Positions 1 through 7,333 of a stretch of DNA of 64,000 bases are shown piece by piece (position 1 is the first letter of the stretch; each line of letters opens with the position of its first letter). A model generated the notes under the pieces. That model worked only from the letters and a program-made list of their open reading frames with translations. It ran no database searches and was not told the DNA's origin. The position numbers and the translations under genes were made by a program. The DNA is from Pseudomonas sp. 31-12 (GTDB lineage Bacteria > Pseudomonadota > Gammaproteobacteria > Pseudomonadales > Pseudomonadaceae), in NCBI RefSeq assembly GCF_003151075.1, contig NZ_CP029482.1:2232001-2296000 (forward strand). Reading direction: 5' to 3'.

Positions 1-485
1 TCCAGGTCTTCGTAGCTGCACGGTGGCGCGTCGGCACCCAGGCTGCGCTTGTAGCCGACCACCGCAGACGACATGCACAGCCGCGAATTACTGTCGATGT
101 TGTTGGTGCCCACCAGCGCCCGCGCCAGTTTGTTGAAGGCGTAATAGTCTTCGGTCAGCAACTGCCCGGAGATGTAGAACGCGACGCTGTCCGGGCCGTG
201 CTCGGTGATGGTTTGAGCGAAGACATTGGCCGCATGATCGAGTGCGGTGTCCCAATCGGTGCGGCTGCGTGCCAGGCCTTTGCCCAGGCGCAGTTCGGGA
301 TACAACGCTCGCGCCGTCAGGTCGCCGGTCAGGTGCAGGGTCGAACCCTTGCTGCACAATTTGCCGAAGTTGGCCGGGTGGCTCGGATCGCCGCTGACGC
401 CGAGGATTTGCTCGCCGTCATGCTCGATCAGCACGCCGCAGCCGACCCCGCAGTAGCAGCAGGTGGAAGCGGTGATCTGGTTCAT
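1..485 (-). CDS. nasA: Assimilatory nitrate reductase catalytic subunit (N-terminal part, runs off window)
   Basis: Only the first about 161 residues are in the window; the gene continues past base 1. It would be the cytoplasmic molybdopterin enzyme reducing nitrate to nitrite. The N-terminus shows the [4Fe-4S] ligands Cys9, Cys12, Cys16 and Cys44 (TCYCCGVGCGV, then FGKLCSKG), followed by the ARALYPELR and SNSRLCMSSAVVGYK segments usual in this family. The start codon overlaps the stop of the upstream FAD reductase by one base (TGATG), so the two are translationally coupled and belong to the nitrate operon. The symbol is not uniform in Pseudomonas; nasA or nasC are both used. The alternative, a formate dehydrogenase alpha chain, is less likely given the neighbours. 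Confidence 0.9.
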   Translation of the reverse strand, partial: MNQITASTCCYCGVGCGVLIEHDGEQILGVSGDPSHPANFGKLCSKGSTLHLTGDLTARALYPELRLGKGLARSRTDWDTALDHAANVFAQTITEHGPDSVAFYISGQLLTEDYYAFNKLARALVGTNNIDSNSRLCMSSAVVGYKRSLGADAPPCSYEDL

Positions 486-1744
486 CAGCTTGCTTCCCGG
501 CCGGAGTGTCCTGCGTCGCCGAGGGCCAGCCCCGGAAACGAAGAGCTGCCAAACATCAGGTGGTCGCGAATCTCGTCGATGGCGTGATTCTCACGGATCT
601 GCCGGAAGTACCAACCGCCATCTTCCGTATCGCCATACAGGCAAGCGCCGACCAGCACGTCATCCTTGATCACCAGTTTTTTGTAGATCCCGCTGATCGG
701 GTCGGAGAGGGTGATGGTTTCGGTGCCTTCGCCGCCCATGAAGTCGCCGGCGGAAAACAGATCGATGCCGGTGACTTTCAGTTTGGTCGAGGTCACCGAG
801 CCCTTGTAGGTGGCGAAGCCCAGTTGCGCGAGGTGGTTGGCGCAGACCTTGGCTTGCTCGAACAGCGGCGCGACCAGGCCGTAGGCGGTGCCGCGATGGC
901 TGGCGCATTCGCCGATGGCATAGACCCGAGGGTCGTAGGTTTGCATCGTGTCATTGACCAAGATCCCGCGATGGCAGGGGATGCCGGATTTTTCTGCCAG
1001 TTCCGTGCTTGGGCGGATGCCGGCCGCCATGACCACCAGGTCGGCGGGGATAATGTCGCCGTTCTTGAATTCAACCGAGCCGACCCGGCCGTTGCCTGCA
1101 TCGTGCAGGGCCTGGGTCTGTTCGCTCAGACGAAAATGCAGGCCACGGGCTTCCAGGGCGGTTTGCAGGAGTTGGCCACTGGTTTTGTCCAGTTGCCGTT
1201 CCAGCAGCCACTCGCCAATGTGCACCACCGTGACGTGCATGCCGCGCAACATCAGGCCGTTTGCAGCTTCGAGGCCGAGCAGGCCGCCACCGATCACCAC
1301 GGCGTGCTTGTGGGTTTTCGCGGTGTTGATCATGGCTTGGGTGTCGGCGATGTCGCGGTAGCCGATCACGCCCTGCAAGGTGTTGCCGGGAATCGGCAGG
1401 ATGAACGGGGTCGAGCCGGTGGCGATCAACAGGCGATCGTACTCGGCCTCGGTGCCGTCATCGGCGATCACGCGGCGTTTGATCCGGTCGATCTCCACCA
1501 CTTTGCGGTTGAGCAGCAACTTGATGTGGTTGTCCAGGTACCAGTCGAGATCGTTGAGTACGATCTCTTCGAACGTCTGCTCGCCGGCCAGTACCGGCGA
1601 CAGCAGGATGCGGTTGTAGTTGGTATGGGGTTCGGCGCCGAAGACCGTGATGTCGTACAGTTCGTTACTCAGCTTGAGCAGTTCTTCCAGGGTGCGGACC
1701 CCGGCCATGCCGTTGCCGATCATCACCAGTTTTAATTTCTTCAT
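485..1744 (-). CDS. NirB-like FAD/NAD(P)H oxidoreductase, electron-transfer partner of nitrate/nitrite reductase
   Basis: 419 aa. It matches the N-terminal diaphorase half of NirB/NasB: an FAD-binding GNGMAG loop at residues 9-14, the ATG of the second FAD motif (LLIATGSTPF), an NAD(P)H-binding GGGLLGLEAA motif, and a C-terminal reductase dimerisation region ending around GGWYFRQIRE. The BFD-like [2Fe-2S] and siroheme domains of full NirB (about 800 aa) are absent. The likely role is to pass electrons from NAD(P)H to the following nitrate reductase, or to act as one piece of a split nitrite reductase. The start at 1744 is chosen because GGAG lies about nine bases upstream and MKKLKLVMIG is the family N-terminus. 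It is transcribed from the sigma54/ANTAR leader at 1816-1947. Confidence 0.85.
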   Translation of the reverse strand: MKKLKLVMIGNGMAGVRTLEELLKLSNELYDITVFGAEPHTNYNRILLSPVLAGEQTFEEIVLNDLDWYLDNHIKLLLNRKVVEIDRIKRRVIADDGTEAEYDRLLIATGSTPFILPIPGNTLQGVIGYRDIADTQAMINTAKTHKHAVVIGGGLLGLEAANGLMLRGMHVTVVHIGEWLLERQLDKTSGQLLQTALEARGLHFRLSEQTQALHDAGNGRVGSVEFKNGDIIPADLVVMAAGIRPSTELAEKSGIPCHRGILVNDTMQTYDPRVYAIGECASHRGTAYGLVAPLFEQAKVCANHLAQLGFATYKGSVTSTKLKVTGIDLFSAGDFMGGEGTETITLSDPISGIYKKLVIKDDVLVGACLYGDTEDGGWYFRQIRENHAIDEIRDHLMFGSSSFPGLALGDAGHSGREAS

Positions 1745-1815
1745 CAGGTTCTCCGGGGAGCTCGGACCCGCCTCATCTGGGCTGTCAGGTCTTGCTCGAC
1801 ATATTTTGCGCAAAC

Positions 1816-1902
1816 AAAAAAAGGCGTCCCGCTAGTTGCCTAGCGAGGACGCCTTTGTCCTGGTCCCGTTCTCTCGGGAAGCGCACCCTTCGTCTTTGAA
1901 GG
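1816..1902 (-). promoter_or_regulatory. ANTAR-type leader with intrinsic terminator ahead of the nirB-like operon
   Basis: Read on the minus strand. Hairpin P1 (1887-1902) is CCTTC-AAAGAC-GAAGG, and P2 (1846-1861) is AGGAC-AAAGGC-GTCCT. Both loops have six bases with A at position 1 and G at position 4, the signature bound by ANTAR proteins such as NasR and NasT. A third hairpin between them (1864-1879, TCCCG-AGAGAA-CGGGA) also has a six-base loop with A1 and G4. The 3' arm of P2 is reused in a long terminator stem (1822-1853) that ends in a T run at 1815-1821. Binding of NasT to P1/P2 would prevent terminator formation and allow reading into the operon. Confidence 0.8.
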
Positions 1903-1931
1903 CTGGGCTTTATGTCTGTTGGGAGAGGTAA

Positions 1932-1947
1932 TGCAGTGGTTGTGCCA
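1932..1947 (-). promoter_or_regulatory. Sigma54 promoter of the nirB-like operon
   Basis: The minus strand reads TGGCACAACCACTGCA, matching TGGCAC-N5-TTGC with correct GG-to-GC spacing and one mismatch. It lies about 30 bases upstream of the first leader hairpin, so the transcript would start close to position 1920. This fits NtrC control under nitrogen limitation, though I did not locate an NtrC enhancer site. Confidence 0.75.
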
Positions 1948-2057
1948 AGTCGTTCAGGGTTCGGCTTTAGTGGGTTCTGAGTAGGATTTCAGGATCAGAA
2001 TCACTGTTTCTGCACCGATTCGAGGCGGGCCGCCCGGTCTTGGCGCATGGGGAGCCT

Positions 2058-2150
2058 GTGGCGAGGGAGCTTGCTCCTGCTGGGCTGCGAAGCAGACCTA
2101 AACATTCTGCGACCGCTGCGCGGTCGAACGGGAGCAAGCTCCCTCGCCAC
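2058..2150. repeat. REPIN (paired inverted REP sequences)
   Basis: Two REP units face each other: GTGGCGAGGGAGCTTGCTCC at the left and its near reverse complement GGAGCAAGCTCCCTCGCCAC at the right. It sits between the kinase stop codon and the promoter of the nirB-like operon, and could add a hairpin to a transcript of the kinase gene. Confidence 0.9.
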
Positions 2151-2167
2151 AGTGGATCTGGTTCGAG

Positions 2168-3841
2168 TCAGGATGAGTGAAACAGCAAAACCAATAGCAC
2201 CAGATTCACCACCAACGACACCAGCGCCAACGTCCGCCAGACCTTCAACGGCTCGCGCTCCAGCAAGGGTCTGGGCCGCACACTCAAACTGCGCCGCTCG
2301 CCTTGTTCTAATAGCAGCAACCATTCCTCCGCCGTTTCAAAGCGCTGACCCGGATCCACCGCCACCGCGCGTTCCAGACTTTGCGCGATCCAGTCCGGCA
2401 GGTCGGGGCGGTAGCGGCTGGCGCTGACAGGCACGCCAAACCGTGGGCGCTGGAAGGCTTCGATTTCGCCGTAGGGATAATGCCCGGTCAGCAGGAAATA
2501 CAGGGTTACACCGACTGCGTACAAATCCTGCTGCGGTGTCGGTGCCTCACCGCCAAAGGCTTCCGGCGCGATGTAGCTGGGAGTTCCGGGCAGTGCAGAG
2601 GGCTGATCCTCGGACAGACCGGGGCAGTAAGCGAGGCCGAAATCCAGTAGGCGCAACTCACCGTCGTCCCCCAGCAACAGGTTCTCCGGCTTGATGTCGC
2701 GATGAAGAATCTGCCGCCGATGCAGCATGCCGACAGCTTTCAGCAGGCGCTCGGCCAGATCCTGCCATTGCGCCAGCGGCAACGCGGCAACCCGTTCGTG
2801 CAACTCCGCCAAGGTTGATCCGGAATATTCGCGCATCACGTAGTACAAATGCTGACGGTGACTGGCGGCATGGACTTCAGGAAAATGCCGTCCGGCCACG
2901 CGCTTGAGAAACCATTCCTCCGACAGCAATGCCTGCCCGGCCAGATGATCGTCGCGCAGCGCAGCGGGCAAGGTTTTCAGCAGCCAGGGTTGTTGTTGGC
3001 TGTCGCGAACCCGATAGAGCAGTGACTGCTGGCTCTGGCCGAGAATCCCTTCGACCTGCCAACCCTCGAACGTATGGCCCGGTTTCAGCGCGGGCGGCAG
3101 CGGCCATTGCTGCAAATGAATCAGTGCATCGCCGATGCTCGTTTCACCGAGGGCATCGACCCGCACCAGCAGGGCGCTGGCATTGTCCTGGCTGCCGGCC
3201 AGATGCGCCGCGCTGACCAGGGTTTGCGCAGCGCTGTGCAGGTCCGGCTGGTCGCGCAGAATCGCCGCGATAGCCGTGTCACCCAGCACAGCCCAGATAC
3301 CATCGCTGAGCAGCACAAAGCTCTCATCGAGGCGCAACTCGCCATCGAGGAAGTCCAGGACTAAATGCTGATCGAGCCCCAGCGCACGCTTGAGCACATG
3401 CTGCATGCCCGGTTGCTCCCAGACGTGATCCTCGCTGACCCGTTGCAAGGTGTCGGCGTGCCAGCGATAGACCCGGCAATCGCCCACATGCGCCAGGGTA
3501 AAACGCCTGCCGCGCATGACCAGGGCACTGACCGTGGTGAGCAGCGGTTGCCCACCGCCATTGGCCTGCAGCCAGCGATTTTGTGCCAACAGCAGGCGGT
3601 CCAGCGCTTGCGCGACACCCCAGGTTTCCGGGGTGGCGTAATAGTCCAGCGCCAGAGCCTGCAAGGTCGAACGGGCGGCGAGCCCGCCGTCGGCGCACTG
3701 GCTGACCCCATCGGCGATGGCGAACAGGTAACCCTTGCTCGCCGCCAGCGCCGGGGCCGGAGTGACCAGGCGCAGGGCGTCCTGATTTTCCTCGCGAGGA
3801 CCGATGGCGCTCGCTTCGGCAAAACTCAGTTGCAGGCTCAT
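2168..3841 (-). CDS. PP2C phosphatase / Ser-Thr protein kinase fusion with C-terminal membrane anchor
   Basis: 557 aa. Residues 1-230 form a PP2C-type phosphatase with metal-binding aspartates in ADGVS (D44), HVGDCRVY (D121), LLSDG (D180) and SQDNAS (D219). Residues about 260-520 form a Hanks-type kinase with invariant Lys289, the catalytic loop HRDIKPEN at 380-387, DFG at 400-402 and APE at 425-427. The glycine loop (GILGQSQQS) is poor. The C-terminus has one hydrophobic segment (about 535-553), so both domains are probably cytoplasmic and membrane-tethered. It starts seven bases after the nitrate transporter gene and shares its transcript. An equivalent gene sits in the P. aeruginosa nitrate locus, but its substrate is unknown to me. 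Confidence 0.9.
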   Translation of the reverse strand: MSLQLSFAEASAIGPREENQDALRLVTPAPALAASKGYLFAIADGVSQCADGGLAARSTLQALALDYYATPETWGVAQALDRLLLAQNRWLQANGGGQPLLTTVSALVMRGRRFTLAHVGDCRVYRWHADTLQRVSEDHVWEQPGMQHVLKRALGLDQHLVLDFLDGELRLDESFVLLSDGIWAVLGDTAIAAILRDQPDLHSAAQTLVSAAHLAGSQDNASALLVRVDALGETSIGDALIHLQQWPLPPALKPGHTFEGWQVEGILGQSQQSLLYRVRDSQQQPWLLKTLPAALRDDHLAGQALLSEEWFLKRVAGRHFPEVHAASHRQHLYYVMREYSGSTLAELHERVAALPLAQWQDLAERLLKAVGMLHRRQILHRDIKPENLLLGDDGELRLLDFGLAYCPGLSEDQPSALPGTPSYIAPEAFGGEAPTPQQDLYAVGVTLYFLLTGHYPYGEIEAFQRPRFGVPVSASRYRPDLPDWIAQSLERAVAVDPGQRFETAEEWLLLLEQGERRSLSVRPRPLLEREPLKVWRTLALVSLVVNLVLLVLLFHSS

Positions 3842-3848
3842 TGAAGTT

Positions 3849-5060
3849 TCAGACCCGGGCAGCGGTCACAGCGGCCGAACCCCAGGTGGTTCTCCAGCGA
3901 CGTTTCACCCCGTGCAGACCGAACCAGGCGAGCACGCCGAGGCTGGCGAACAACCACAAGGCCATTTGATAACTGCCGGTGCTTTGCTTGATCGCACCCA
4001 TGCCCGCCGCCAGAGCGAAGCCGCCGATGCCGCCGGCCATGCCGATCAAACCGGTCATTACGCCGATCTCCCGACGAAAACGCTGCGGGACCAATTGGAA
4101 AACCGCGCCGTTACCCGCACCCAAACCGAGCATGGTGCAAACGAAAAGCGCCAGCGCTGCGTAGGAACTCGGCAGGTTGAAACCCACCGCCGCGATGCAG
4201 ACCGCTGCGACCGTGTACATCCCCAGCAATGTGCGGATCCCACCAAATCGATCGGCCAGCGCGCCGCCCAATGGACGCATCAGGCTGCCACCGAACACGC
4301 AAGCTGCGGTGTAGTAACCAGCGGTCACCGGGCTCAAGCCGTATTGGTCGTTGAAGTAGCCGGGCAGGGCGCTGGCCAGGCCGATGAAACCGCCGAAGGT
4401 CACGCTGTAGAAAAACATGAACCACCAACTGTCGCGATCGCCCAACGCCTTCAAGTAATCGGACATAGACTTGGCTTTCGGCCGCTCAGGGGCGTTTTTG
4501 GCCAGCCAGGCGAAGACGATGATGGTCAGGATCAGCGGGATCAGGGCGAAACCGAACACGTTGCTCCAGCCGAAGGCGGCCGCCAGCACCGGGGCGATCA
4601 ATGCGGCGAGCACGGTGCCCGAGTTGCCGGCCCCGGCGATGCCCATGGCCTTGCCTTGGTGTTGCGGCGGATACCATTGCGAGGCCAGCGGCAGGGCGAC
4701 GGCGAAGGATGCGCCGGCCACACCGAGGAACAAGCCCAATAGCAGCGCTTGTTCGTAACTGTGGATGCCGTGTTTCCAGGCAACGAACAGGGCGCAGATG
4801 ACGATCACCTGGCCGATCAGGCCAGCGGTCTTGGGCGACAGGCGATCAGCCAGCAAGCCCATCAAAAAGCGCAGTATGGCCCCGGCCAGAATCGGCGTGG
4901 CCACCACCAGCCCGCGTTGCTGGGTGGTCAGTTGCAGGTCGGTGGCGATCTGCACCGCCAGTGGGCCGAGCAGGTACCAGACCATGAAGCTCAGGTCGAA
5001 ATAGAGGAACGCTGCGAACAATGTCGGCGTGTGACCGGATTTCCAGAAGCTTGAATTCAT
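3849..5060 (-). CDS. Nitrate/nitrite MFS transporter (NarK/NasA type)
   Basis: 403 aa. An inner-membrane major facilitator protein with about 12 hydrophobic segments. It carries the nitrate-signature region AGAGNSGT at about 145-152 and a second glycine-rich GLGAGNGAVFQLVP stretch at about 300, both typical of nitrate/nitrite porters. FMGLLADRLSPKT is the MFS loop 2-3 motif. The start at 5060 (MNSSFWKSGHTPTLFAAFLYFD) is used because it matches family N-termini and follows GAGG; the in-frame codons upstream run into the leader. It imports nitrate for the reductase encoded downstream and is expressed from its own sigma54/ANTAR leader. Confidence 0.9.
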   Translation of the reverse strand: MNSSFWKSGHTPTLFAAFLYFDLSFMVWYLLGPLAVQIATDLQLTTQQRGLVVATPILAGAILRFLMGLLADRLSPKTAGLIGQVIVICALFVAWKHGIHSYEQALLLGLFLGVAGASFAVALPLASQWYPPQHQGKAMGIAGAGNSGTVLAALIAPVLAAAFGWSNVFGFALIPLILTIIVFAWLAKNAPERPKAKSMSDYLKALGDRDSWWFMFFYSVTFGGFIGLASALPGYFNDQYGLSPVTAGYYTAACVFGGSLMRPLGGALADRFGGIRTLLGMYTVAAVCIAAVGFNLPSSYAALALFVCTMLGLGAGNGAVFQLVPQRFRREIGVMTGLIGMAGGIGGFALAAGMGAIKQSTGSYQMALWLFASLGVLAWFGLHGVKRRWRTTWGSAAVTAARV

Positions 5061-5161
5061 CGCGCACCTCAGCTGTAGGGAGTCTCGAGAAGGAGTCAGG
5101 AGCTTGCAGGTGGGGCGCCGCATCGGCCGCACCACCGGCCCCGATCTCTGGGGCCAAAACT

Positions 5162-5245
5162 AAAAAACGCCGCCACCCGATTCGCCATGGGCAAATGAGG
5201 TGAGCGACGTCTTTGTCGTAGGTGGGGCAACCGCCGTTGGTTACC
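5162..5245 (-). promoter_or_regulatory. ANTAR-type leader with intrinsic terminator ahead of the nitrate transporter
   Basis: On the minus strand P1 (5226-5245) is GGTAACC-AACGGC-GGTTGCC, and P2 (5205-5218) is CGAC-AAAGAC-GTCG. Both have six-base loops with A1 and G4. The 3' part of P2 begins the terminator stem (ACGTCGC...GGCGGCGT, one bulge), which ends in a T run at 5162-5167. It is predicted to be read through only when NasT binds. Confidence 0.8.
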
Positions 5246-5259
5246 TGTAACGATTACTT

Positions 5260-5275
5260 AGCCAGATCTGTGCCA
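5260..5275 (-). promoter_or_regulatory. Sigma54 promoter of the nitrate transporter unit
   Basis: The minus strand reads TGGCACAGATCTGGCT, matching TGGCAC-N5-TTGC with one mismatch and correct spacing. It lies between the nasT stop codon and the P1 hairpin, so the transporter can be transcribed separately from nasST. Confidence 0.75.
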
Positions 5276-5299
5276 ACACCCTGCTTTTGTGGCGAGGGG

Positions 5300-5875
5300 T
5301 CAGCCGAGCAATTCGCTCATGGCAATTATCTGCTCCGCCACCTGAATCAGCTTCTGCTGCCGGCTCATGGCCTGGCGGCGCATGAGGGTGTAGGCCTCTT
5401 CCTCGTTGCAGTCCTTCATTTTCATCAGCAGCCCCTTGGCCAGCTCGATGCGCTTGCGCTCGGCCAGTTGCTGGTCGCGGGCGTTGAGCTGGGCGCGCAG
5501 GGCCTGGTCGCTTTCAAAGCGAGCCATGGCCACGTCGAGAATCGGCTGCAAGCGTTGTGCGTGAATGCCTTCGACGATGTAGGCACTGACCCCGGACTTG
5601 ATCGCCTGGCGCATCACGTCGGGATCATGTTCATCGGTAAACATCACAATCGGCCGCGGTTGATCGCGGGAAACCAGCACCACTTGCTCCATCACATCGC
5701 GGCTCGGTGACTCGGTATCGATCAGAATTACATCAGGACGCACCGTTTCGACGCGCGCGGGCAGGTCAATGGTCAGACCGGATTCATCAATGACCTCAAA
5801 CCCGGCTTCGGTCAGCGCCGCTTTCAGGCGACCGACTTTCTTCGCTGTGTCGTTGATCAGCAGGATACGCAACAT
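5300..5875 (-). CDS. nasT: NasT, ANTAR-domain transcription antiterminator
   Basis: 191 aa. The N-terminal 120 residues form a receiver-like domain (LRILLINDT, IDTESPS, IVMFTDEHDP) and the C-terminal 60 an ANTAR RNA-binding domain (RKRIELAKGLLMKMKDCNEEEAYTLMRRQAM). Known role in relatives: NasT binds tandem hexaloop hairpins in leader RNA and blocks terminators, and NasS holds it inactive until nitrate or nitrite binds NasS. Three such leaders occur in this window (near 1.85, 5.2 and 7.15 kb). It lies 15 bases after nasS in the same operon. Confidence 0.95.
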   Translation of the reverse strand: MLRILLINDTAKKVGRLKAALTEAGFEVIDESGLTIDLPARVETVRPDVILIDTESPSRDVMEQVVLVSRDQPRPIVMFTDEHDPDVMRQAIKSGVSAYIVEGIHAQRLQPILDVAMARFESDQALRAQLNARDQQLAERKRIELAKGLLMKMKDCNEEEAYTLMRRQAMSRQQKLIQVAEQIIAMSELLG

Positions 5876-5890
5876 ATTCGCAGTCTCCTG

Positions 5891-7102
5891 TCAGCGGCTG
5901 GCGATTCGGTGCGAGCTTTCGCTCATGGCATGCAGCTTGAAACTGCGGGCATAGCCGGCCGGGTCGGAGCCGTCCCAGATTTTGCCGTCGATCAACTGGC
6001 TGCTGCGCATTGCCTGGCCCTCGCAGGCAACACCGACTGCGAGGGCGGCCTCTCGGTACAAGTCTAGTTGCTGGACCTGACGGGCCACGCCGAGGTAATC
6101 CGGGTCGTCGCGCAACAAACCCCAGCGGCGGAACTGAGTCATGAACCACATGCCGTCGGACAAGTACGGCACGTTGACCTCGCCGTTCGCATGAAAACGC
6201 AGCGCGTGCGGGTCCTGCCAACGATTGCCGAGGCCATCGGCGTAGTCGCCGAGCAAGCGCGGTTCGATGCAATCGAGCGGCGCATCGAGGTATTGCGGCG
6301 CACTCAACAGCTTCGCGGTGCTGCGGCGGTTTTCGTTGCCGTCTTCGATGAAGCGACTGGCCTCGAGGATCGCCATCACCAACGCCCGAGCGGTGTTGGG
6401 GTATTGCTCGACAAAGGCGTGGGTGCAGCCGAGGACTTTTTCCGGGTGGTCGGGCCAGATGGTCTGGCTCGTCGCCATCGTGAACCCCAGGTTCTGTTTC
6501 ACCGCGCTGGCGGACCACGGCTCGCCGACGCAGAAGCCATCGATGCGCCCGGCTTGCAGGTGCGCGACCATCTGTGGCGGTGGCACCACCACACTGTCTA
6601 CGTCCTGCAACGGATGAATGCCCTGGCTCGCGAGCCAGTAATACAGCCACATCGCGTGGGTGCCCGTGGGAAATGTCTGGGCGAAGGTCAGTTTTGGGCG
6701 ACTTTGGTGCACGTGCCGGTCCAGTGCTTCAGGACTGGTCACCCCCAAGGCCTGCAAGCCGTGAGAAAGATTGATGCTCTGGCCGTTCTGGTTCAGGCCC
6801 ATGAGCACCGCCATGTCGGTCGGCACCACGCCGCCGATGCCCAGGTGCACGGCATAAATCAGGCCATACAGGCTGTGGGCGGCGTCGAGTTCGCCGCTGA
6901 CCAGTTTGTCTCGCAGGTTGGCCCAGGACGACTGGCGCTTGAGGTTCAGGGTCAGGCCGTAAGGCTGTGCAAAACCTTGCGTGGCCGCGACCACCACCGA
7001 GGCACAGTCGCTCAAGGCCATGAAGCCGAGGTTGATTTCAGTCTTTTCCGGGGCATCGCTGCCATTGACCCAGGCCAACGGGCCCGCTGTGGTTTCATTC
7101 AT
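5891..7102 (-). CDS. nasS: NasS, nitrate/nitrite sensor of the NrtA-like binding-protein family
   Basis: 403 aa. Related to the NrtA nitrate-binding proteins of ABC transporters but without a signal peptide or lipobox, so cytoplasmic. The family features NLGFMALSDCASVVVA near the N-terminus, WANLRDKLVSGELDAAH and GFCVGEPWSASAV are visible. In relatives it sequesters NasT when nitrate is absent. The start at 7102 follows the leader terminator by about 15 bases (GGAAGGTGTTTAGCCATG). First gene of the nasST operon and itself behind an ANTAR leader. Confidence 0.93.
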   Translation of the reverse strand: MNETTAGPLAWVNGSDAPEKTEINLGFMALSDCASVVVAATQGFAQPYGLTLNLKRQSSWANLRDKLVSGELDAAHSLYGLIYAVHLGIGGVVPTDMAVLMGLNQNGQSINLSHGLQALGVTSPEALDRHVHQSRPKLTFAQTFPTGTHAMWLYYWLASQGIHPLQDVDSVVVPPPQMVAHLQAGRIDGFCVGEPWSASAVKQNLGFTMATSQTIWPDHPEKVLGCTHAFVEQYPNTARALVMAILEASRFIEDGNENRRSTAKLLSAPQYLDAPLDCIEPRLLGDYADGLGNRWQDPHALRFHANGEVNVPYLSDGMWFMTQFRRWGLLRDDPDYLGVARQVQQLDLYREAALAVGVACEGQAMRSSQLIDGKIWDGSDPAGYARSFKLHAMSESSHRIASR

Positions 7103-7116
7103 GGCTAAACACCTTC

Positions 7117-7206
7117 CAAAAAAAAGCGCCGTACCGGGCTGCTTGCCAGGGCAAGGCCAAGTGACGACGCCTTTGTCTTTCGACTCATCCCGCCGTTGGC
7201 ATGAGT
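7117..7206 (-). promoter_or_regulatory. ANTAR-type leader with intrinsic terminator ahead of nasST
   Basis: On the minus strand P1 (7183-7206) is ACTCATGCC-AACGGC-GGGATGAGT, a nine-position stem with one G-G mismatch. P2 (7166-7177) is GAC-AAAGGC-GTC. Both loops have A1 and G4. The P2 3' arm enters the terminator stem GGCGTCGT/ACGGCGCT (with wobble pairs), which ends in a run of eight T at 7118-7125. This suggests NasT controls its own operon. Confidence 0.78.
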
Positions 7207-7223
7207 GCTGATGTCAGTGTTGG

Positions 7224-7239
7224 TGCAAGGCATATGCCA
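7224..7239 (-). promoter_or_regulatory. Sigma54 promoter of nasST
   Basis: The minus strand reads TGGCATATGCCTTGCA, matching TGGCA-N6-TTGCA with exact spacing. It is 18 bases upstream of leader hairpin P1 and divergent from pyrD. Confidence 0.78.
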
Positions 7240-7333
7240 TCGTCCGCTGATTTTGTTGTGCGCCTCGCTTGCGACCGCGATGCCCGGCTATAATCGCCGC
7301 CTCATTTCGCCGCCAATCGAGTCAAAACCGCCC

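Noticed and set aside
506..1735. 409-codon open frame antisense to the NirB-like gene
   Set aside because: The FAD and NAD(P)H motifs are on the minus strand; the plus-strand frame has no motif.
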